From: Bacteroidota bacterium
Lineage (GTDB): Bacteria; Bacteroidota; Bacteroidia; Flavobacteriales; Flavobacteriaceae
Assembly: GCA_021793135.1 (NCBI GenBank)
Contig: JAJYTI010000111.1
Span: 1-7,331, forward strand
Length of the DNA: 7,331 nucleotides
Direction of reading: 5' to 3'
Part shown: one piece after another, positions 1 to 5,665 of the stretch
How the letters are laid out: each line of letters begins with the position of its first letter
How positions within the stretch are numbered: the first letter of the stretch is position 1
The notes under the pieces: model-generated
The model's input: the letters and a program-made list of their open reading frames with translations, nothing else
What the model was told of the DNA's origin: nothing
The model's database searches: none
Translations under genes and position numbers: made by a program

Positions 1-690
1 TAGAATTGTTCCAAATATTCCTAAAAATGCACCCCAAGTGATAAAATCTTTTAAATTAAAATGTTCAATGATCTGAATATTCCAAAATAGAATTATAGCT
101 AATAATCCCCCAAGAACTAAATATTTACTACGAACTAGAGTTGGTAGTTCTAAAGCAACTTGATTAGTAGTAACCATAGTTGTTGTAAAACTAATAGCAG
201 CTAATACACCTAGAACAATTCCCTGCCATTCTAATCTTCCAGAAATATCAAATATATTTACTGCAAGTAAAGTTCCTAATATTACTGCTATAGCTCCAAA
301 AATCTTATTTTTTGTAATTAATTTCGGATTGGTTATAGCTTCATATAATAGTCCAAACCAAATAGATTGCATTAATAAAATAACAGCAACCGAGACGGGT
401 ATATATTGTATAGATAAATAATAAAAGCTAGAAGTAAACCCTAGCGAACTACCAAATAGAATTAATTTGAAATAAGAAGATTTATTAACCTCTGTCTTTG
501 GTTGTGTTGTTTTTCTACGACTAATAAAAAAGCTAAGAATACTTAAAATTAAAAAACCGAATAGGTATTGAGAAAATGCTAGTCCAGCAGTATGTATTTC
601 TTGCATATTAGCAAGTTTTACAAATGTAGCCAATACACCATAGCTCGATGCTCCGATTCCTACGTATAGTATTCCTTTAAGTTGATCCAT
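1..690 (-). CDS. EamA/DMT-family membrane transporter, partial (N-terminal 230 residues)
   Basis: This is an inner-membrane carrier of the drug/metabolite transporter superfamily, which exports or imports small metabolites; the substrate cannot be told from sequence. The frame is open from the ATG at 690 to the window edge, 230 complete codons, so the C-terminus is missing; full-length members are about 280-300 residues with ten helices in two EamA repeats. The first repeat spans about residues 5-142. It has hydrophobic stretches near 6-26, 36-56, 74-93, 98-118 and 130-146, with the typical 'YLSIQYIPVSVAVILLMQS' pattern at residues 91-109 (helices 3-4). The second repeat begins near residue 154. 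The start is supported by a TAnnTTTG element 15 nt upstream and by the EamA-like N-terminus MDQLKGILYVGIGA. It lies downstream of the MgtC-like gene but is separated from it by a terminator, so it is probably transcribed on its own. Family is confident, substrate unknown. Confidence 0.88.
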   Translation of the reverse strand, partial: MDQLKGILYVGIGASSYGVLATFVKLANMQEIHTAGLAFSQYLFGFLILSILSFFISRRKTTQPKTEVNKSSYFKLILFGSSLGFTSSFYYLSIQYIPVSVAVILLMQSIWFGLLYEAITNPKLITKNKIFGAIAVILGTLLAVNIFDISGRLEWQGIVLGVLAAISFTTTMVTTNQVALELPTLVRSKYLVLGGLLAIILFWNIQIIEHFNLKDFITWGAFLGIFGTIL

Positions 691-704
691 AGTTTGATTT
701 TATG

Positions 705-712
705 CAAATATA
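705..712 (-). promoter_or_regulatory. Bacteroidota-type -7 promoter element for the DMT transporter
   Basis: On the minus strand this reads TATATTTG, an exact match to the TAnnTTTG -7 consensus used by the Bacteroidota primary sigma factor. It would start transcription around 695-700 and leave a leader of only a few bases before the ATG at 690. No convincing -33 TTG box is visible, because that region lies inside the preceding terminator hairpin. The element sits inside a 14-mer (705-718, minus strand TTGGAGTATATTTG) that recurs exactly upstream of the MgtC-like gene at 2126-2139. Confidence 0.55.
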
Positions 713-716
713 CTCC

Positions 717-762
717 AAAAAAATATCGGAAGGCAGATTAATGTTTTTCTGTCTTCCGATAT
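717..762 (-). terminator. Intrinsic terminator of the MgtC-like gene
   Basis: Arms 723-737 and 748-762 form a 15-position stem around a 10-nt loop (738-747). On the minus strand the stem is followed by a run of seven T (717-723), placing it about 37 nt beyond the stop codon at 800. One pair (733/752) is G-U when read on the plus strand and a C/A mismatch in the minus-strand RNA; the other positions pair. The element is a near copy (41 of 46 bases) of the hairpin at 2293-2338. Confidence 0.85.
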
Positions 763-799
763 GATGATTTCTAATAATATGTTTCCTAATAAATGAAGC

Positions 800-2092
800 T
801 TAAATAAAGTTTATAATCGCAAATGCTATTAAACCACTAAAGAAAATTATTCCATAAGAAATGGTTACTAATTTTCGTAACTCCTTGCTACCGGCCCATA
901 AAGCGATTCCTATTTTAATAATCGTATTACAAAGAGTAGCTAATATGATAGCATTTAATCCGGTTTTCAAAGTCAACGTATCCCCAACTAATTTGGTTAG
1001 TGAAATCGTTATAGCGTTTACATCGGTTAAAGAAGCAATAGCAGTGGTTAAGTAAATACCACTTGAACCTATATGGTCATTTGAAAAGTTGATTATAAAT
1101 AAAATGGAAGCATATAATACCGCAAAGATTAATGCTGTTCTTAGGTTTAATGGATTTCCTAATGGCATCTCAATATCTACATCCTTATTTTTTGATTTAT
1201 TAAAATGAAAATAGAACATAGGTGCTAGGCTAGCTAAAAGAACAACGCCTCCTGGGATTAATAGACCATTAAACAGTTCTCTGTTAAATAAGAAAACCCA
1301 AATTATAATTCGTAATACCATTACTGCAGAAGCCGCCATGATAGCGGTGATACAGTTAGGTGCTAATAAAGGTTCCTCTTTACTTTTCTTTGCAAATATC
1401 CAGGTAACCATCGTAGACGATATAATACCACCAACAATACCGGTAAGTAATATTCCATAGTCTTTGCCAAATACACGCATTAAAATATATCCGATGAAGC
1501 TTAATCCAGAGGTTAGTAAAATCATTAAACCAACTTCTCTTAAATTGATTGCCCCATACGGGTCTATGACTTGATCAGGTAAAAATGGGAAAATCAATAA
1601 GGCAATTACACCAAATCGAATAATCGCAACTAACTCTTCAGTAGTGATTTTACCTACAAAGTTTTGCAATCGGATTTTTGAAGAAAGTATGCCTACTGCA
1701 ATCATAGTTACGGCCAAAGCCAATTCTATAAAGCCGAGAAAAGTGATAATTCCTAAAGCAAAGGCTATCAACACCGATATTTCCGTGGTACCATCAGCAC
1801 TGTCTTTAGCGGTAATAAAATAGGAGAGACCTATGAGAATAAATACCCCAATAACAGTGATGGGCAATATCCATGTACTAACCATAAAGGTCAATAACAT
1901 GGTTAAGAATGCCAATAAAATGATTAGGGTAAATGTACGTATACCTGCAAATGGTTTTACCGTTTTATGTAAAGCCGCATGTTCTCGCTCTAATCCTAAA
2001 AGTAGACCAATACCAACGCCTACTAATAATCTAATTAAAAACTCGACTTGAGTAATCTCAAAATCTGGAGTTTGGATCAAAATGTCATTCAT
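800..2092 (-). CDS. MgtC/SapB-DUF4010 family integral membrane protein
   Basis: This is a 430-residue polytopic inner-membrane protein. The N-terminal part (about residues 18-140) is an MgtC/SapB domain, shown by RLLVGVGIGLLLGLERE (21-37), the FAGIRTF motif (48-54) and the acidic loop KDSADGTTE (96-104) between helices. The C-terminal part (about 185-405) matches the DUF4010 type, with GGIISSTMVTW (221-231) and SLTDVNAITISL (354-365). About a dozen hydrophobic segments are visible, and a charged loop, KSKNKDVDIEMP, lies at 299-310. MgtC proteins are linked to growth at low magnesium and to modulation of membrane ATPase or ion homeostasis; the biochemical role of the long DUF4010 form is not settled, so no transport activity is claimed. 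The ATG at 2092 is the only plausible start, with a TAnnTTTG element 34 nt upstream. The gene stands alone, bounded by the upstream terminator at 2293-2338 and its own at 717-762. No magnesium-sensing leader is evident in the short 5' region. Confidence 0.9.
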   Translation of the reverse strand: MNDILIQTPDFEITQVEFLIRLLVGVGIGLLLGLEREHAALHKTVKPFAGIRTFTLIILLAFLTMLLTFMVSTWILPITVIGVFILIGLSYFITAKDSADGTTEISVLIAFALGIITFLGFIELALAVTMIAVGILSSKIRLQNFVGKITTEELVAIIRFGVIALLIFPFLPDQVIDPYGAINLREVGLMILLTSGLSFIGYILMRVFGKDYGILLTGIVGGIISSTMVTWIFAKKSKEEPLLAPNCITAIMAASAVMVLRIIIWVFLFNRELFNGLLIPGGVVLLASLAPMFYFHFNKSKNKDVDIEMPLGNPLNLRTALIFAVLYASILFIINFSNDHIGSSGIYLTTAIASLTDVNAITISLTKLVGDTLTLKTGLNAIILATLCNTIIKIGIALWAGSKELRKLVTISYGIIFFSGLIAFAIINFI

Positions 2093-2125
2093 GAACCTTC
2101 AAAAAGTAAGGGTGGAAACAATAAA

Positions 2126-2133
2126 CAAATATA
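2126..2133 (-). promoter_or_regulatory. Bacteroidota-type -7 promoter element for the MgtC-like gene
   Basis: The minus strand reads TATATTTG, an exact TAnnTTTG match, giving a leader of roughly 25-30 nt before the ATG at 2092. A clear -33 TTG at the usual spacing is not obvious. The surrounding 14-mer (2126-2139) is identical to the one at 705-718. The rest of the intergenic stretch up to the M28 terminator (2140-2292) is A/T-rich, and I see no gene or structured element in it. Confidence 0.55.
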
Positions 2134-2292
2134 CTCCAAGTAATCAATATAAAGTATGGTTTGTGAATGATTAAGTTACTATAGCATTGAGTGGCAAATC
2201 AAGCGATATTTTTATTATGATTAAGGTTGCTTTTTATTATTAAGTGCGCTTGTTACTAATTGTAAATGATAGGGTTATCTATTAATTATTAC

Positions 2293-2338
2293 AAAAAAAT
2301 ATCGGGAGACAGATTGAAGTTTTTCTGTCTCCCGATAT
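2293..2338 (-). terminator. Intrinsic terminator of the M28 peptidase gene
   Basis: A perfect 15-bp inverted repeat, ATATCGGGAGACAGA (2299-2313) and its complement (2324-2338), encloses a 10-nt loop. On the minus strand it is followed by seven T (2293-2299). It starts 27 nt after the M28 stop codon at 2366. It shares 41 of 46 bases with the terminator at 717-762, including loop bases, and one stem pair is changed in a compensated way (G-C here at 2306/2331, A-T there at 730/755). Confidence 0.9.
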
Positions 2339-2365
2339 CAAGGTTTATTGTAAAGTTTGATTTAA

Positions 2366-3943
2366 TTAATCCATTCCACCTTTACGATTTGGACTTCTTT
2401 GTTCTGGCCAGTTCATTTGTTCACCAGTTCTTGGATTTACTGGAAGTTTAACTTGGTCTCTTTGAACTTCTTCTGTGTCTTCACTTGCTAAATATGCTAA
2501 TGAAGCAATTAGGATTACGTTATTTTTTAAATCGTCAAAAACAATCTTATCATAGGTGTCTAGGTTTGTATGCCAAGTGGTTTTACCATATTCCCAGTTT
2601 AAAGAACTAAGCATAAATCCTGGTACACCAGCAGCAACAAATGATGCATGATCCGATCCACCTCCCCAAGGCATTCCTGGATATGTAGTTTCAATGTGTT
2701 TACTTACTTCTCTTGGTACATCTCTTAACCATCTTCCCATAAAGTCATATGAATGTAAGAAACCTTGACCGTTGATGCTTACAACACGTCCAGTACCATT
2801 ATCTTGATTGAAAACAACTCGAGTAGTTTCCATGATTTCTGGATGATCTTCTACGAAAGCTCTCGAACCATTAAGTCCTTGCTCTTCGCTTCCCCAGTGT
2901 CCTATTATAATAGTTCGTTTTGGGTTTGGGTATACTTCCTTTAAGATTCTAGCTACTTCCATCATAGTGATAGTTCCAGTGCCGTTGTCAGTAGCTCCTG
3001 TACCACCATCCCATGAATCTAGGTGTGCAGAAAGAATTACATATTCTTCTGGTTTTTCTTTTCCTTCTATACGTGCAACTGTATTAAAAGTAGGTGTGGT
3101 TCCTTTACCTTTGGATTCTGCAACAAGATGTAATTTTGGAGTTTTCCCAGATTGAGCTAATCGGTATACCATTCCATAATCCTCTTGAGAGATATCTACT
3201 GTTGGAATTTTTTTAGTTACAGCACCGAATATTTTATTTGATCCATATTCTTTAGACCAGTAAGAAGAAACGATCCCTGCTGCACCAGCTTCTTCTAGTG
3301 CTGTTTGTAAACTTCTGCTATTATATCCGGTGTTTGATATGTTTTTATGCCAAGCTTCTCTTAATTCGTTTCGATCGTTTTGCATTTTTTCCAGACTCTT
3401 TTCTGTAGCAAACTTTTCCCAAGTTGCATCTGGCCTTCCCGTTGGTTCTGGCATAGATACCATTACTAACTTTCCTTTTACATTAGGTAACCATTTAGCA
3501 AAGCTTATAGAATCTTGTATTTTTTCTGGAAGTAAAATAACTTCTGCCGTTATACCTTTTTTAGGTGTCGATGGACTCCAAGCTAATTGCATACCGCTTA
3601 AAGACTGTACTCGAGGTTCTACCATGTGTATATGCGAAATACCACGCTCCCAAGCTCTCCATTCACCCCATTGTTGATTTTCGGCATCTATTCCCCAGCT
3701 TCTATATTTATCAACTACCCAATGGTGTGAAGCTTCCATTTGTGGAGTCCCAACTAATCGTGGACCTATTTGATCCATAAGTTCATGTGCTAATAGTTGG
3801 AGTTGTTCTTCAGACTCATGATTAACTTTTTCGACAATTGTACTTATTACTTCTTTGTCTTGCGCTTGTAATTGAATTGCGCCAAATAAAAATAATGCGA
3901 GAACTCCGAGATTTCTCATATTTTTCGGGAGAAAATGTTTCAT
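2366..3943 (-). CDS. Secreted M28 family zinc metallopeptidase, carboxypeptidase Q-like
   Basis: This 525-residue exported co-catalytic di-zinc exopeptidase of clan MH probably trims peptides in the periplasm or outside the cell. A Sec signal peptide is clear: KHFLPKNMR, a hydrophobic core at 12-25, and likely cleavage after A27 (LQA|QDK); there is no lipobox cysteine. The mature part has an N-terminal segment, a middle insertion (about 130-275) that could be a PA-like domain, and the catalytic core at about 285-485. The zinc and catalytic set is intact: H307 with D309 (SAHLDSWDGG), bridging D319 (ATDNGTG), base E353 and ligand E354 (GSEEQG), D381 (NQDNGTG) and H458 (TWHTNLDTYD). The SWDGGTGATDNG spacing resembles carboxypeptidase Q/PGCP more than the shorter aminopeptidases. 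The ATG at 3943 is chosen because it gives a full signal peptide; M9 (3919) is an alternative. The gene is monocistronic between a TAnnTTTG element and its terminator, and divergent from ung. Substrate preference is not predictable here. Confidence 0.93.
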   Translation of the reverse strand: MKHFLPKNMRNLGVLALFLFGAIQLQAQDKEVISTIVEKVNHESEEQLQLLAHELMDQIGPRLVGTPQMEASHHWVVDKYRSWGIDAENQQWGEWRAWERGISHIHMVEPRVQSLSGMQLAWSPSTPKKGITAEVILLPEKIQDSISFAKWLPNVKGKLVMVSMPEPTGRPDATWEKFATEKSLEKMQNDRNELREAWHKNISNTGYNSRSLQTALEEAGAAGIVSSYWSKEYGSNKIFGAVTKKIPTVDISQEDYGMVYRLAQSGKTPKLHLVAESKGKGTTPTFNTVARIEGKEKPEEYVILSAHLDSWDGGTGATDNGTGTITMMEVARILKEVYPNPKRTIIIGHWGSEEQGLNGSRAFVEDHPEIMETTRVVFNQDNGTGRVVSINGQGFLHSYDFMGRWLRDVPREVSKHIETTYPGMPWGGGSDHASFVAAGVPGFMLSSLNWEYGKTTWHTNLDTYDKIVFDDLKNNVILIASLAYLASEDTEEVQRDQVKLPVNPRTGEQMNWPEQRSPNRKGGMD

Positions 3944-3999
3944 AGAAAAAAGATTTTATATTCTAAATGTGAGTCAAGATAAGAAAAGTTTATTTATCT

Positions 4000-4007
4000 C
4001 AAATATA
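4000..4007 (-). promoter_or_regulatory. Bacteroidota-type -7 promoter element for the M28 peptidase
   Basis: The minus strand reads TATATTTG, an exact TAnnTTTG match 56 nt upstream of the ATG at 3943, implying a 5' leader of about 45-50 nt. No good -33 TTG is visible at the expected distance, so this rests on the -7 element alone. It lies in the 237-nt divergent region shared with ung. Confidence 0.45.
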
Positions 4008-4180
4008 AAATGTATTATACTCTTTTATTCATTCGATGTATTGTAATAAGAATGTTTTTTCGCCTATTTATTTGCATTTTTATAATTCATTATGGTTGAG
4101 AAATTTATTTTGAGAGATATAATTTTTCACAGTAGATAAAGTAATAACACAAAATACGTATATTAACCCAAAATTTATAT

Positions 4181-4849
4181 ATGGATTTTTCGCGCCTGCC
4201 AACCTCTTGGTTTAATTTCTTTAAGATGCAAATGGAGAAGTCTTATTTTGCATCTTTATGGTCTTATTTAACTGATGAATATAAACAAAAAACTTGCTAT
4301 CCACCAAAAGATCAATTGTTCGCTGCATTTGAAAAATGCCCATTAGATAAGGTGAAAGTAGTTATCATTGGTCAAGATCCTTATCATGGTCCTGGACAAG
4401 CAAATGGATTAAGCTTTTCCGTTAATGATGGTATAAAATTTCCTCCTTCACTTATAAATATATTTAAGGAACTTGAGACCGACTTAGGGGTTCCTATTCC
4501 CATTTCTGGAAATCTAGAACGTTGGGCACAACAAGGTGTATTGCTTTTAAATGCGGTACTTAGTGTGGAACAAGGTAAAGCAGGAAGTCATGCAAATAAA
4601 GGTTGGGAAATATTTACCGATGCGGTAATTGAACATATTAATTCTGAATGTAAAAATGTAGTTTTTCTTTTATGGGGTGGATATGCTCAAAAGAAAGGAA
4701 GGAAAATAGATGAAACGAAACATTTGGTTTTGAAATCTGGTCATCCTTCTCCATTAAGTGCCAATCGGGGCTATTGGTTTGGAAATAAATGTTTTTCTAG
4801 AACTAATATTTATTTAAAATCTATAGGTAAAACAGAAATTGACTGGTAA
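4181..4849 (+). CDS. ung: Uracil-DNA glycosylase, family 1
   Basis: This cytoplasmic base-excision repair enzyme cleaves uracil from DNA, whether it arose by cytosine deamination or dUTP incorporation, and leaves an abasic site. The 222 residues match the usual bacterial length (about 220-230). All family 1 signatures are present: the water-activating loop GQDPYHGPGQANGLSFSV at 64-81 (catalytic D66, Y68, and F79 for uracil stacking), LLLNAVLSVEQGKAGSHANKG at 121-141 with uracil-reading N124, FLLWGGYAQKK at 162-172, and the minor-groove loop GHPSPLSANRGYWFG at 187-201 with catalytic H188 and intercalating L192. The ATG at 4181 gives a family-typical N-terminus and is preceded by A/T-rich sequence without a Shine-Dalgarno, normal for this phylum. 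The only promoter-like match upstream is an imperfect TATTTTG at 4106-4112. No clear terminator follows before the riboswitch promoter at 4892. The gene is divergent from the M28 peptidase, with no functional link apparent. Confidence 0.97.
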   Translation: MDFSRLPTSWFNFFKMQMEKSYFASLWSYLTDEYKQKTCYPPKDQLFAAFEKCPLDKVKVVIIGQDPYHGPGQANGLSFSVNDGIKFPPSLINIFKELETDLGVPIPISGNLERWAQQGVLLLNAVLSVEQGKAGSHANKGWEIFTDAVIEHINSECKNVVFLLWGGYAQKKGRKIDETKHLVLKSGHPSPLSANRGYWFGNKCFSRTNIYLKSIGKTEIDW

Positions 4850-4891
4850 TAACTATAGAGTCTTTTATATAAATAGTAAATAAACTTATTC

Positions 4892-4899
4892 TATCTTTG
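4892..4899 (+). promoter_or_regulatory. Bacteroidota-type -7 promoter element for the riboswitch-thioesterase transcript
   Basis: TATCTTTG is an exact TAnnTTTG match placed 5 nt before the first base of the riboswitch P1 stem at 4905. Transcription would therefore begin at or immediately before the aptamer, as expected for a dedicated riboswitch promoter. This position makes it the best-supported promoter in the window, although the -33 region is only T-rich. Confidence 0.7.
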
Positions 4900-4904
4900 T
4901 GAAA

Positions 4905-5073
4905 TTATAGGTTGTTCTTTATTGAACATGAAAAGGGAAGTCGGTAAAAGCCGACGCTGTCCCCGCAGCTGTAAGTACATAAGTAGTATAACTTATCATT
5001 ATAAAATCCACTGTTCTAAAAAATAGAATGGGAAGGTATAATGTAAAGTACAAGCCAGAATACCTGCCTATAA
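4905..5073 (+). promoter_or_regulatory. Cobalamin (vitamin B12) riboswitch aptamer
   Basis: The conserved cobalamin aptamer is recognisable from end to end. The P1 stem closes perfectly, TTATAGG (4905-4911) with CCTATAA (5067-5073). Next come the AAAAGGGAA block (4931-4939), a hairpin GTCGG/CCGAC (4940-4944 with 4951-4955), and the core GCTGTCCCCGCAGCTGTAAG (4956-4975) carrying CCCCGC. After a variable arm comes CCACTGTTC with a TTCTA/TAGAA hairpin and ATGGGAAGG (5008-5036), then the B12 box AGCCAGAATACCTGCC (5053-5068). These elements, in order and spacing, are diagnostic of the adenosylcobalamin/cobalamin class. Such RNAs repress downstream expression when B12 is plentiful. The next substantial gene is an acyl-CoA thioesterase, not a transport or biosynthesis gene. 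The 91-residue frame starting at 5028 overlaps the aptamer and is not considered a gene. Confidence 0.95.
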
Positions 5074-5078
5074 ATAAA

Positions 5079-5162
5079 TACCAACGTGAGTTTTCGGAGG
5101 AAAAAATTACGTATGATAACTTCTGTTTTATTCGATTAAAACAACGATTGCTAGCGTTGGTA
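5079..5162 (+). promoter_or_regulatory. Candidate expression platform of the B12 riboswitch
   Basis: Starting six bases after the P1 stem, TACCAACG (5079-5086) is perfectly complementary to CGTTGGTA (5155-5162). A second copy of CAACG at 5142-5146 can form a local hairpin with the same CGTTG (5155-5159) around an 8-nt loop. The two pairings exclude each other, as expected of a switching segment. The long pairing would enclose a GGAGG (5096-5100). There is no U-run after the local hairpin, so a classical terminator is not supported and translational control or another mechanism is more likely. The structure is inferred by eye only. Confidence 0.4.
5113..5139 (+). CDS. Possible 8-codon leader ORF in the riboswitch leader
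   Basis: ATG at 5113 opens a frame encoding MITSVLFD before TAA at 5137. It follows GGAGG (5096-5100) with a 12-nt spacer, the only strong Shine-Dalgarno-like sequence I noticed in the window. It lies between the aptamer and the thioesterase and is out of frame with the latter. It may be a leader peptide, the remnant of a lost riboswitch-controlled gene, or chance. The peptide matches no family I recognise, and the evidence is weak. Confidence 0.2.
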   Translation: MITSVLFD

Positions 5163-5188
5163 GGATTGTATTATTTAATTATTACATT

Positions 5189-5575
5189 ATGGAAAACCTA
5201 CAAACACGCATTGACAATTCAACAACTACAATTTTTAAAGCAGTATTCCCAAATACTACTAACCATTATGATACTTTATTCGGCGGAACCGCATTACAAT
5301 TAATGGATGAAGTGGCATTTATTGCTGCTACTAGATTTTCAAGAAAGAGGGTGGTAACCGTGTCTACAGATAAAATAGATTTTAATCTACCTATTCCGGC
5401 TGGTACTATTGTAGAGCTTACTGGTAAGGTAGTGCATGTAGGTAATACAAGTCTTAAAGTTCATGTGGAAATATATATTGAAGAGATGTATCTAGAAGGA
5501 AGAACGAAAGCAATAGAAGGAACTTTTGCATTTGTAGCCTTAGACGAAGATAAAAATCCAACACCTATTCTATAA
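5189..5575 (+). CDS. Acyl-CoA thioesterase, hotdog fold (YciA/BACH-like)
   Basis: This 128-residue cytoplasmic enzyme is expected to hydrolyse an acyl-CoA to free acid and CoA. It is a single hotdog domain of the ACOT/YciA group: FPNTTNHYDTLFGGTALQLMDEVAFIAA at 20-47 carries the N-H-x-x-T-L-F-G-G loop and D40 at the position of the YciA catalytic aspartate. VVTVSTDKIDFNLPIPAGTIVELTGKVVHVGNTS (55-88) is the conserved strand region, and GTFAFVALDED (111-121) is the last strand. Chain-length preference cannot be read from sequence. The ATG at 5189 starts the family-typical N-terminus; the frame has a stop at 5117-5119 and no other ATG between, and there is no Shine-Dalgarno. The start lies 115 nt after a cobalamin riboswitch, so expression is probably higher when B12 is scarce. 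A link to propionyl- or methylmalonyl-CoA is inference. No terminator separates it from the protease gene 90 nt downstream. Confidence 0.9.
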   Translation: MENLQTRIDNSTTTIFKAVFPNTTNHYDTLFGGTALQLMDEVAFIAATRFSRKRVVTVSTDKIDFNLPIPAGTIVELTGKVVHVGNTSLKVHVEIYIEEMYLEGRTKAIEGTFAFVALDEDKNPTPIL

Positions 5576-5665
5576 GAACAGCATATAAACATCGAAGAAA
5601 TCTATTGATTTTACGGAGTATTGAGTAATTTTAAGGCTTTATGTTCAAAAATATACTTTGTATTT

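Noticed and set aside
861..2051. Plus-strand open frames of 64 and 72 codons opposite the MgtC-like gene
   Set aside because: They are antisense to a clear membrane-protein gene with intact family motifs, and nothing supports their translation.
2140..2292. Searched the M28-to-MgtC intergenic stretch for a small RNA, tRNA or short gene
   Set aside because: It is A/T-rich, with frequent stops and no stable stem apart from the terminator at its edge.
705..2338. MgtC-like gene flanked by direct repeats as a small mobile element
   Set aside because: The repeats are functional-looking terminators and promoters. There is no transposase, no target-site duplication and no terminal inverted repeat pair, and the gene's composition matches its neighbours.
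3330..3780. Plus-strand open frames of 115 and 71 codons opposite the M28 peptidase
   Set aside because: They are antisense to a well-supported gene, resemble no family, and have no start signals; they are shadow frames.
5142..5159. Local CAACG/CGTTG hairpin as an intrinsic terminator of the riboswitch
   Set aside because: The stem is only five pairs and no U-run follows, so termination there is not supported; it was kept only as part of a candidate switching region.
5028..5303. A 91-codon plus-strand frame starting MGRYNVKYKPEYLP
   Set aside because: It begins inside the conserved 3' part of the cobalamin aptamer and runs out of frame into the thioesterase; the apparent coding sequence is explained by the B12 box and by the real gene.
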